From NCBI GenBank assembly GCA_964369545.1, contig CAYJFA010000004.1:62001-126000 (forward strand): a DNA stretch of 64,000 nt, read 5' to 3'. The DNA is from BNWE01 sp964369545. GTDB lineage: Bacteria; Pseudomonadota; Alphaproteobacteria; UBA3830. Below the pieces are notes generated by a model, which made no database searches, was not told the DNA's origin, and saw only the letters and a list, made by a program, of their open reading frames with translations. A program made the translations under genes and the position numbers. Position 1 is the first letter of the stretch; the number at the start of each line of letters is the position of its first letter. Positions 55,055 through 62,649 of this stretch are shown in pieces.

Positions 55055-56194
55055 ATGGTAAATAATGTGAATTGCTCAGATTCTAAGGAGATGGAACAAG
55101 AGATTGAATCATTAAAAGAAAAACTAAAAAATCAAGAAGAAGTTAAGCGCCTTGCGGAACAAATAGTACATGATATTCATTCTCCGTTATTAGCTTTATC
55201 AATTTTTGTACGCTCATGTGAAAGCCTTTCGGAAAAAGACCATGCATTTTTGGAAAGTGCTATAGATAGTATAGAAAATATTACTAGAAATTTAATCAAT
55301 AAATATGAAGAAAACGGCGGTATAGAAAAATCTGTAGATAGCGTTGAAGAGTATATTTTTGTTCCATTTTGTTTATCTGATATTGTACAGACTAAAAAGT
55401 ATCAGATTAGAAAACCTAATATAAAAATTAATTTTTTAAAGGATATTGTAGAAGATTTTGTTTTTATAAAAGGTAATAATACGAATTTTAAGCGATTAAT
55501 ATCCAATTTAATAAATAATGCCGTTGAATCTCTTGATATTAATGGTGGTACAATAGAAGTAGGATTTAATGTAGAAAATCAAGAAGTAAAAATTCATGTT
55601 CAAGATAATGGAAGCGAAATATCAAATGAAAATTTCAATATAACTATTAATGATAATCCTGATGATAATGCTAAAGAAAATGGATACTATTCAGGTATAT
55701 GGAAAGCAAAAAATATAGTAGAAAAAATGAATGGAAAAATGTTTGTGCAGTCAGAGGAAAATATAGGTACAAAAATTACTCTTGTATTCACACAATCAGA
55801 ATCTCCAGAATGGATTACTAAAGAAGTCATTATACCTAAGAATTCTATAGTGGTTATATTAGATGATGATCATTCAACTTATAAACTTTTGGAAAATCGG
55901 TTATATGGTTATCTTGATGATATAGAAATAAAATATTTTAATTTTGGTAAAGATGCGTTTAATTTTATAAATTCTTTCAAAGAAAAAGAAAAAATATTTT
56001 TATTGGCTGATTATGATTTAAGAAATCAAAATATAAGTGGAATAGATGTGATAGAAAAATGTAAACTTCAAAAACAATCTATCCTTGTTAGCAGCAGACA
56101 AGCGCATAAAATAAGAAACTTTTCTGACAAATCAAAGTTCATTAAATTTTTATCTAAAGCTCATATACCGAATATTCCATTTAAAATTATGTAA
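55055..56194 (+). CDS. Soluble hybrid sensor histidine kinase with receiver domain
   Basis: Two-component signalling protein without membrane segments. Of 379 residues, about 1-35 form a coiled coil and the phospho-acceptor helix follows: HDIHSPLLAL with His39. The HATPase domain (about 105-250) contains NLINNAVESLD (N box), VQDNGSE (G1), SGIWKAKNIVEKMNGKM (G2-like) and GTKITLVF. Residues 262-379 form a receiver-like domain: VVILDDDHSTYKLL, LLADYDLRN (likely phospho-Asp) and FLSKAHIP. The frame starts at GTG 55046; AGGGTGG before ATG 55055 decides the start. No input domain and no partner regulator nearby. Confidence 0.8.
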   Translation: MVNNVNCSDSKEMEQEIESLKEKLKNQEEVKRLAEQIVHDIHSPLLALSIFVRSCESLSEKDHAFLESAIDSIENITRNLINKYEENGGIEKSVDSVEEYIFVPFCLSDIVQTKKYQIRKPNIKINFLKDIVEDFVFIKGNNTNFKRLISNLINNAVESLDINGGTIEVGFNVENQEVKIHVQDNGSEISNENFNITINDNPDDNAKENGYYSGIWKAKNIVEKMNGKMFVQSEENIGTKITLVFTQSESPEWITKEVIIPKNSIVVILDDDHSTYKLLENRLYGYLDDIEIKYFNFGKDAFNFINSFKEKEKIFLLADYDLRNQNISGIDVIEKCKLQKQSILVSSRQAHKIRNFSDKSKFIKFLSKAHIPNIPFKIM

Positions 56195-56222
56195 AAATTT
56201 GAAGTATTTTTTGATCGCACTT

Positions 56223-57248
56223 TTAATATATTTCGCCACCTCCTAATATTCTATTGTTTTCGAAAAAAACACAGTGTTGCCCTTTTGCTATTCCATATTC
56301 GGCTTCAAATAATTTTATAATATATTCTTTTTTATTATCATGGTTTTTGAGGATTTTGCATTTTACCTTTTTCCCAGACGATCTTATTTTTGCAAAACAA
56401 CAGTCAGGAATTTTTTCATTAATAAATTTTACATTTTTTAATCTTATAGTTTCAGTTTTCACATCGTCTTTACTAGATACTATGATTTTATTTTCAGAAA
56501 CATCGATTTCGTTTACAAAAAATGGCCCACCTGGTAATCCCAATCCTTTGCGCTGTCCAGTTGTATAATTTATTATACCCTTATGAATTCCAAGAACATT
56601 TCCTGATGTATCTATTATATCACCTTTTTCAAATGTAATATTTGATTTTTTCTTTATATATGAAATATAGTCGCCATTTTCTATAAAGCAAATGTCCTGA
56701 CTATCAGGTTTGTTTGCTACCATTAGTCCATGTTTTTTTGCGATTTCTCGTATTTCTTCTTTAGAATATTCGCCGAGAGGAAATTTAGTATTAGATAAAA
56801 TTTCTTTATTTAATAGATATAAAAAATAACTTTGATCTTTTTTGGAATCTTTTGCCTGATATAATTCGATGATTCCATTTTGTGTTTTTAGGATTGCATA
56901 ATGCCCTGTTACTATCATATCTGCATTATGTTTTTTGCGAAAATCATTCAAGTATTTAAATTTAACAAAACTATTGCATATGATGCATGGATTTGGGGTC
57001 ATTCCGTTTTTGTATGAGTCAACAAAATAATTGATCACTAATTCTGTAAAATCTTTGGTACAATCTATAACAAAGTGAGAAAATTTCAAAAATTCAGCTA
57101 TTTTTTTTGCATCTTTTATGGATTCTGCAGCTTTTTCTGACTCTTGCATTTTTAAAGTACAGCCTATGAGATCGTATCCTTGTTGCTTCATAAGAATAGC
57201 AGCTACGGCGCTGTCAACTCCCCCGGATAATCCTATTATGACTTTCAT
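56223..57248 (-). CDS. mnmA: tRNA 2-thiouridylase MnmA
   Basis: Thiolates U34 of Lys, Glu and Gln tRNAs. The 341-residue protein has the PP-loop GLSGGVDSAVAAILMKQQGY, the catalytic Cys in NPCIICNSFVKF, TGHYAILK, KDQSYFLYLLNKE, the second catalytic Cys in KPDSQDICFIENGDY and the C-terminal TGQRKGLGLPGGPFFV. Complete. It is the last gene of the minus-strand operon; the ATG overlaps the xerC stop by 4 bp. Confidence 0.96.
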   Translation of the reverse strand: MKVIIGLSGGVDSAVAAILMKQQGYDLIGCTLKMQESEKAAESIKDAKKIAEFLKFSHFVIDCTKDFTELVINYFVDSYKNGMTPNPCIICNSFVKFKYLNDFRKKHNADMIVTGHYAILKTQNGIIELYQAKDSKKDQSYFLYLLNKEILSNTKFPLGEYSKEEIREIAKKHGLMVANKPDSQDICFIENGDYISYIKKKSNITFEKGDIIDTSGNVLGIHKGIINYTTGQRKGLGLPGGPFFVNEIDVSENKIIVSSKDDVKTETIRLKNVKFINEKIPDCCFAKIRSSGKKVKCKILKNHDNKKEYIIKLFEAEYGIAKGQHCVFFENNRILGGGEIY

Positions 57249-58171
57249 TGGTGTTTTTCCAAAGGATGCGATTTTTCATATATTTTTAACAAATTATAGT
57301 CATCCACATCAGTATAAATTTGTGTGCTTGATAAGGATTCATGACCAAGTAATTCCTGTACAGATCTTAAATCAGCTCCTTGTTGAATTAAATGAGTAGC
57401 GAAGCTGTGTCTAAAGGCATGTGCACTTGTATGATCTGGCAAGTTATGTGTTAATTTTAGTTTTTCTAAACGATTATCGACATAAGAGGCGTGTAATTTT
57501 TTCCCTTTTAATCCGATGAAGAGATAATTATGGGATATATCATAAGGGCAGCATGTAATGTATGTTCTTATTCGTTCTATAGCAATGGGAAGTAGCAGTA
57601 CTACTCGATCTTTTTTTCCTTTTCCATTAATTCGAATTTCTGGCGCTACATCGGAAGTTTTGATATTAAGTGCCTCGTTGATTCTCAATCCGGTGCAATA
57701 TAAAAGAGTGTATAAAGCGCGGTCTCGACTTGTAATCCATAAAGGATCATTTTCAAAAAAGGTTTCAGCGTTTAAAAGATATGAAACAGCGGATTCATTT
57801 ATTGGTTTTGGAAGTAATGATGAAATTTTTGGCCGTTTTACTGAATTTATAACATTTAACTCAATAATATTCTGTTTTGCAAGATAATTAAAAAATGATT
57901 TTACAGATGAAAGAGCTCTAATGTTTGATCTAGCTAATTTTCCATTAGTAATTCTATTTGAAAACCAAGCTCTGAAATCCGCAGTTTTTATGTTTTGTAA
58001 TTTTGCTATAGAAACAGCGGTTCCTGTATGATCACATAAGAATAAAAAAAAGTTTTTAATATCTCTTTCATAGGCAGATACAGTATTGTGTGAATATTGT
58101 CTCTGCAAAACAAGTTCATTGAGCCATGAATCGATAAAAATTTTTAATTCAGTTGAACAATTTTCTAACAA
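57245..58171 (-). CDS. xerC: Tyrosine recombinase XerC
   Basis: Resolves chromosome dimers at dif with XerD. The 308-residue protein has a SAM-like N-terminal DNA-binding domain (SHNTVSAYERDIKNFFLFL; SNIRALSSVKSFFNYLAKQN) and the catalytic domain: Arg in TGLRINEALNIK, Lys in GKGKKDRVV, H-x-x-R in HAFRHSFATHL, His in LLGHESLSSTQIYT and the nucleophile Tyr following it. The start is TTG, overlapping the fmt 3' end by 23 bp. XerC fits better than XerD by the RSNIRALSSVKSFFNYL region, but the split is not certain. Confidence 0.9.
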   Translation of the reverse strand: MLENCSTELKIFIDSWLNELVLQRQYSHNTVSAYERDIKNFFLFLCDHTGTAVSIAKLQNIKTADFRAWFSNRITNGKLARSNIRALSSVKSFFNYLAKQNIIELNVINSVKRPKISSLLPKPINESAVSYLLNAETFFENDPLWITSRDRALYTLLYCTGLRINEALNIKTSDVAPEIRINGKGKKDRVVLLLPIAIERIRTYITCCPYDISHNYLFIGLKGKKLHASYVDNRLEKLKLTHNLPDHTSAHAFRHSFATHLIQQGADLRSVQELLGHESLSSTQIYTDVDDYNLLKIYEKSHPLEKHQ

Positions 58172-59099
58172 GATTTTTATGACCTCTTATGAAATCACTG
58201 CCACTCATAATATTTTTTCCTGCTGGTTGAATTAATGTTAATTTTAGAAAACCAACGCCACAAGCTACTAGGGCATTCTTATGTTCTTCTAATATTGTGC
58301 CAGCTGATTCGTTTTTGGATTCATTGCTAACGATGTCTGCATCCAGTATTTTTATACGGATTCCTTCAATTTCAGTCCAAGCTGACGGAGTAGGGGAAAA
58401 TGCCATGATTTGCTGTAAAATATTTTCTGCTGATTTTGTCCAGTCGATTTTACATGATTCCTTGGAGAATTTTGCTGCATAAGTCGCTCCACTTTCAGAT
58501 TGTTTAAGAGTGTTGGATAATTTTATTTCAATGTTTTCCAATGTGTCGACAATCATTTCTGACCCAAGGGTTCCCATTTTTTCGGAAAGATCAGCATAGT
58601 TAGTTTTTTGATGAATATCTAGAAAATTCATAGAAATAATATCTCCGGTATCTATACCTTCGTCCATTTTCATGATTGTTATGCCAGTTTTCTTGTCGCC
58701 CGCTAAAATTGCTGATTGTATCGGAGCCGCGCCACGCCATCTTGGTAAAGCTGATGCGTGAATATTTATGAAACCAAATGGCGGAATATCTAAAATATTA
58801 CGGGGAACAATCAACCCATATGCTGCGACAATCGCGATGTCAGGTTGAAGTAATTGAAATAATTCAAACTGTTCAGCTGAACGTAATGTTTTTGGCGTAA
58901 AAACTGGGATTTCGCATAATTCCGCAAAATCATGTACTACTGTTTTTTGGATTTTATAATTTCTTCCGTATGGTTTGGGTGCCTGTGTATAAACGGCGAT
59001 GATCTTAAATTTATCGCTTTTTTGGTATTTTTTGAATAAAACTTGTAGCGTTTTTAGGGAAAAATCCGATGATCCCATAAAAATAATTCTTTTAGTCAT
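58149..59099 (-). CDS. fmt: Methionyl-tRNA formyltransferase
   Basis: Formylates initiator Met-tRNA with 10-formyl-THF. The 316-residue protein has FMGSSDFSLKTLQVLF at the start, VAAYGLIVPRNILDIP, the catalytic NIHASALPRWRGAAPIQSAI (Asn, His), GITIMKMDEGIDTGDI (Asp) and a C-terminal OB-like domain (SKESCKIDWTKSAENI). Complete. It overlaps def by 4 bp upstream, keeping the classic def-fmt pair. Together with map and folD it completes the formyl-Met cycle in this window. Confidence 0.96.
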   Translation of the reverse strand: MTKRIIFMGSSDFSLKTLQVLFKKYQKSDKFKIIAVYTQAPKPYGRNYKIQKTVVHDFAELCEIPVFTPKTLRSAEQFELFQLLQPDIAIVAAYGLIVPRNILDIPPFGFINIHASALPRWRGAAPIQSAILAGDKKTGITIMKMDEGIDTGDIISMNFLDIHQKTNYADLSEKMGTLGSEMIVDTLENIEIKLSNTLKQSESGATYAAKFSKESCKIDWTKSAENILQQIMAFSPTPSAWTEIEGIRIKILDADIVSNESKNESAGTILEEHKNALVACGVGFLKLTLIQPAGKNIMSGSDFIRGHKNLVRKLFN

Positions 59100-59800
59100 T
59101 TCTTATCAGCTCTTTGAATTATGTTGTCCATTTGGAGATGTAGCAAACCGCTTTTTTGTATTACTTCTAGTGTTTGCATACCCTTAGAATATTCTTTTTG
59201 GTTCGATCTATCGACAAACACGCATTCAGAAAGATTTTTTCTATTCAATTGATCTATGAATATAACTTTATAATTTTTTTTTGGATTCAATCTATTGATG
59301 TATAGTACTCCATCTAAATGATCAATTTCATGCTGTATACATGCTGCTAAAAGCCCAGCAGCTTTTTCAATTCGGCATTTCTTAAAGGATTCGTCTAAAT
59401 ATTCAACAGTTACCGATGCGTGTCTCATAATGATAGCGCCTATTCCAGGTACAGAAAAACAGCCTTCTGGAGATGATATAAACTCTTCAGATTTCCAAAC
59501 GATTGTGGGATTTATCATTTTATATACAGTAGATGTCGATTGAGAATCCATTGGATTTTCAGGAATATCTAGAACAACAACTCTTTTCAGAATTCCGATT
59601 TGTGGTGCAGATAATCCAGTCCCCTTTTCTGATGTGTGCATTTGTACAAGCATTTGTTCAAGTAAATCAACTGCATCCATATCACCGATTTTAACTTCCG
59701 CGCATTTTTTCGATAAAATCGGATCTGGATAAATTTTCAGTTCTAACTTAGGAGAACAATTGCATAAAAATAAAATAAATATTAATAGTAATTTTTTCAT
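59096..59800 (-). CDS. def: Peptide deformylase with export/lipoprotein-like signal
   Basis: Removes the N-formyl group from nascent proteins. All three catalytic motifs are intact: GTGLSAPQ (residues 60-67), EGCFS (112-116, Cys114 metal ligand) and QHEIDH (156-161). Unusually, residues 1-16 are a hydrophobic export signal, LLLIFILFLCNC, directly before the start of the PDF fold (LELKIYPDP); the sequence LCNC is an imperfect lipobox. A 60-residue C-terminal extension follows residue 170. It is the second of two tandem def genes, overlapping the first by 4 bp and fmt by 4 bp. Whether it really leaves the cytoplasm is inference from the signal alone. Confidence 0.85.
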   Translation of the reverse strand: MKKLLLIFILFLCNCSPKLELKIYPDPILSKKCAEVKIGDMDAVDLLEQMLVQMHTSEKGTGLSAPQIGILKRVVVLDIPENPMDSQSTSTVYKMINPTIVWKSEEFISSPEGCFSVPGIGAIIMRHASVTVEYLDESFKKCRIEKAAGLLAACIQHEIDHLDGVLYINRLNPKKNYKVIFIDQLNRKNLSECVFVDRSNQKEYSKGMQTLEVIQKSGLLHLQMDNIIQRADKK

Positions 59801-60327
59801 TTTTCTGCTTCAATATTTGCTTTTTGTAATTTTTTAAATTTCTGTATGGCTCTGGATCGCTTGAGTCTGCTCAATTTGTCTATATATAATTTACCGTCTA
59901 GATGATCAATTTCATGCTGTAAACACATTGCAAGGTATTCTGTAGCTTTTTCAATTACGCATTTTTCGAATTTCTCATTGAAAAATTCGACAGAGATTGA
60001 TTCATATCTAATAACCGTTTCTCGCAATATTGGAATTGAAATGCATCCTTCTGTTGACTCTACCATATTTTCAGATTTCCAAATAATTTTTGGATTGATC
60101 ATTTTTAATTTTATAGCATTATGTTCATTACGATCACGAGTATCTATGACTACCAATCTTTTTAGAATACCGAATTGCGGAGCCGCGAAGCCCCCGGCAT
60201 CATACTTATATAGTAAAGGAAACATCTTTTCCAATATATTAACAGCATCCATATCACCGATTTCAACTTCCGCGCATTTTTTCGATAAAATCGGATCTGG
60301 ATAGATTTTTATTTCCATATTTTTCAT
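59797..60327 (-). CDS. def: Peptide deformylase, second copy
   Basis: Cytoplasmic-type deformylase of 176 residues, the usual length. Motif 1 reads AGGFAAPQ (residues 44-51), in which the first Gly of GxGLAAxQ is Ala; motif 2 is EGCIS (93-97) and motif 3 QHEIDH (137-142), so the metal site is complete. Its N-terminus is nearly identical to that of the downstream copy (KIYPDPILSKKCAEV), including at DNA level (60246-60304 versus 59671-59730), while the rest is much more diverged. It starts 3 bp after the DUF4139 stop. Probably the housekeeping enzyme. Confidence 0.88.
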   Translation of the reverse strand: MKNMEIKIYPDPILSKKCAEVEIGDMDAVNILEKMFPLLYKYDAGGFAAPQFGILKRLVVIDTRDRNEHNAIKLKMINPKIIWKSENMVESTEGCISIPILRETVIRYESISVEFFNEKFEKCVIEKATEYLAMCLQHEIDHLDGKLYIDKLSRLKRSRAIQKFKKLQKANIEAEK

Positions 60328-60330
60328 TTT

Positions 60331-61827
60331 TTATTTGCTTGTTCTAATTCTAAAATGCAGCTCTTTTATTTCGTTCGGCTTTAATTCTAGACGCCATAAT
60401 GGTTTTTCTGACTTCTGCATTTCAAAATTCTTCTTTACTACATTCCAAGATGTATCAATATCAACAAGTACCAACGTTGAAATATTCGAGGTTTTATTGT
60501 TTTTAATAGATACGCGAACTCCATATTCTATGCTTTTTTCGGAGAGTTTTTTGATGTCTGTTTGCTGTATGCTTGCGGTTATATCAGGCGTATTTCCAAT
60601 TTCAAACACAAAGTCATCTCCACTTTTAATAGAAGAAAGAGATTGCTTTCCAAAAAAACTTCTTTCATTATTCATCCTTCGAAAAATTAATACTTCACTG
60701 TCGATGGAATCAGCGTTAATACCTAATGATTTCGCATTTTCAATAATAAGTAAATTTTTTACTGGAAGGTCGATTTCTTTAGAAAGCGAAGATGCGATCG
60801 CTGCCACTGGTACTTTTATGATATGTTCTAGTGTGGGTTTTAGAGATTTCAGAGATTTCAACACACACATTATTTCAGAATTTTTCTTTATTGTTAAATT
60901 CCTCTTATATAATAATGGTTCTTGATTTTCTATTTTTAATTCAGATGTTTTTAAGTTTTGTTTGTTAGCCGAAATATCAGGAGCCGAGGCATCGAATGTT
61001 ACGGATACATTTTCTAAATCAAGACCAGTTTCGTTATTTAGTAAAGCCTGTGAGGATATATCTACTCTATCTAATTTTTCAAATACATCGATAAGACATA
61101 TATGTTTCCAATTAATACTATCCATTAAATAGCTGATTTCAAGGTCAATATTATCTTGTTCTGCAGAATCAAGTAATACTTTTAGGGAATTATTTCCAAG
61201 TTGTTGCAAGGTGTTTTCGCTGACGCCTATACATCTATTAAGTGGAATACTGTAATATTTATTGTCACTGTTTATGAGGGCATAGTATTCATCTTGTTCC
61301 TTTGAAATATTTAAAAGTTTTCCTTTTTCTATTTTTGTATCATCTTTAAGAATATAATGGACTTCATTTCCTATCGAAGATGAAAATAAGTTATATCTGG
61401 ACATGTCTTTTTTATTAAAAACATAACTTAAAATTGTAATTTTACCTTTTTTAGGGGTTCGAAAATTTAATGATTTATATATTAGTCCAGGATATAGATT
61501 GTCAAAGACAATTTCATTTATTCCAGATTGCGCTTTTATACTTCTAGTGTCTTTTACAAAACAGATGCCGCTTTTATAACATGTAAGAGAGATATTGCTG
61601 GTATTTTGATATGATATTCCAAGTTGAATCGGCTTATATACTGTATGCGGATGACTCGATGTTTCCGTTTTTTTTACAATTGTTGGTATTGAGTCAATAT
61701 GTATAATTTCTACTGAATTTTCGTATATATCATTTTGATTTTGTTGATTATTGTCACAAAAAGAAGATGATATATGCAACGAAATAAATACTATAAGCAA
61801 CGATAACTTTTTTAATATATCTATCAA
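60331..61827 (-). CDS. DUF4139 domain protein, exported
   Basis: Exported 498-residue protein of the DUF4139 family (once called mucoidy inhibitor-like), function unknown. It has a signal peptide (about residues 1-24, ending SSFCD), an N-terminal region with LTCYKSGICFVKDTRSIKAQ, and a C-terminal DUF4139 domain (about 205-498): ISYLMDSINWKHICLIDVFE, SSQALLNNETGLDLENVSVT, then LWRLELKPNEIKELHFRIRT at the end, matching the beta-rich family core. It is the first gene of the operon leading into def-def-fmt-xerC-mnmA, with 3 bp to the next gene. Confidence 0.85.
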   Translation of the reverse strand: MIDILKKLSLLIVFISLHISSSFCDNNQQNQNDIYENSVEIIHIDSIPTIVKKTETSSHPHTVYKPIQLGISYQNTSNISLTCYKSGICFVKDTRSIKAQSGINEIVFDNLYPGLIYKSLNFRTPKKGKITILSYVFNKKDMSRYNLFSSSIGNEVHYILKDDTKIEKGKLLNISKEQDEYYALINSDNKYYSIPLNRCIGVSENTLQQLGNNSLKVLLDSAEQDNIDLEISYLMDSINWKHICLIDVFEKLDRVDISSQALLNNETGLDLENVSVTFDASAPDISANKQNLKTSELKIENQEPLLYKRNLTIKKNSEIMCVLKSLKSLKPTLEHIIKVPVAAIASSLSKEIDLPVKNLLIIENAKSLGINADSIDSEVLIFRRMNNERSFFGKQSLSSIKSGDDFVFEIGNTPDITASIQQTDIKKLSEKSIEYGVRVSIKNNKTSNISTLVLVDIDTSWNVVKKNFEMQKSEKPLWRLELKPNEIKELHFRIRTSK

Positions 61828-61853
61828 AACTATATCTCCTATAAAATGGATGA

Positions 61854-62450
61854 TTAAGAAGGCGAGTTGTTTCCTAACGCTTCTAGACTATCTAAAAATT
61901 CGTCGGAAGAAAAATCAATGCCTCCGCCCAAATAGCCCCAAACAAGTTTATTTTTAGTATTGAATACTAAGCATGCTGGTACTCCTTGGATTCCATTTGT
62001 TACGCTGTTATCCACCGATTTATATACATCTAATAATTGAATATCGTTTGATTTATAATGTATTTTAAGTCTGTTAGTATCTGCGTCCCCAATATTTAAC
62101 GCTATTATTTTTATATGCTTAATATTTTTTTTTCTTATTTTATTTAATAAATTATCAAATTCTCTGAGAACGCTTGGGCAGCTTGGGCACCATATAGTAG
62201 AAAAAATTACAATTACTATATTGCCGTACAAATTTTTAGTGAAATTATCTTTCCTTTTTTTTAGTGAAATTATCTTTCCTTTTTCATTGACGATTTCTAT
62301 GTCAAAATCTTTGTTTGCATCTATATATTCCTGCATGTTTGTGGGAGGAAATTTTTTTATCGATGAAGCATCGCAAGTACTAAAAAGTAATGCTATAAAT
62401 ATATAAAAATATTTAGTTCTGTCTTGGAATATCTGTATGAAATATCTCAT
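61854..62450 (-). CDS. tlpA: TlpA-like periplasmic thioredoxin
   Basis: Membrane-anchored thiol-disulfide oxidoreductase of the TlpA/ResA type, which reduces periplasmic cysteines, for example during cytochrome oxidase assembly. The 198-residue protein has an N-terminal hydrophobic anchor (about residues 13-26), the active site W87-C88-P-S-C91 after VIVIFSTIWC, and the cis-Pro in GIQGVPACLVF. Between anchor and active site a perfect 25-bp tandem duplication (62233-62284) encodes GKIISLKK and RKDNFTKN in two frames; without it the frame would hit a stop. The gene is head-to-head with a small lipoprotein gene, overlapping by 14 bp. Confidence 0.85.
   Translation of the reverse strand: MRYFIQIFQDRTKYFYIFIALLFSTCDASSIKKFPPTNMQEYIDANKDFDIEIVNEKGKIISLKKRKDNFTKNLYGNIVIVIFSTIWCPSCPSVLREFDNLLNKIRKKNIKHIKIIALNIGDADTNRLKIHYKSNDIQLLDVYKSVDNSVTNGIQGVPACLVFNTKNKLVWGYLGGGIDFSSDEFLDSLEALGNNSPS
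62233..62284. repeat. 25-bp perfect tandem duplication inside tlpA
   Basis: Bases 62233-62259 are identical to 62258-62284, a unit of 25 bp present just over twice. The unit is not a multiple of three, so copy number decides the tlpA reading frame. Confidence 0.9.
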
Positions 62451-62556
62451 TTTTATTTCTTTAATTTTTTTGACCTTGTCATCTTGTGGTCGAAGAGGGA
62501 TTTTAGAAAAACCTCCTGGAGAAGGTGAATATCCAAAGCACTATCCTCATAAATAA
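62437..62556 (+). CDS. Small lipoprotein, LptM-like
   Basis: A 39-residue lipoprotein. MKYLIFISLIFLTL is the signal, LSSC the lipobox (Cys17), and the mature part begins CGRRGILEKPPGEGEYPK. This is the pattern of the short LptM/YifL-type lipoproteins (Cys-Gly-x-x-Gly-x-x-x-x-Pro), which in enterobacteria assist disulfide maturation of LptD. In alphaproteobacteria such a gene commonly lies between argH and lysA, with tlpA divergent. Here argH and lysA are missing and the lipoprotein ATG lies 14 bp inside the tlpA start. The family call is by motif and context. Confidence 0.7.
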   Translation: MKYLIFISLIFLTLSSCGRRGILEKPPGEGEYPKHYPHK

Positions 62557-62649
62557 TGTTAATTATACATTAAATATATTCGTAAGCGCATCATACGGCA
62601 ATAGTTATAATTATTTTATAGATGATTTGAGTGTATTGTTTTATTTTCT

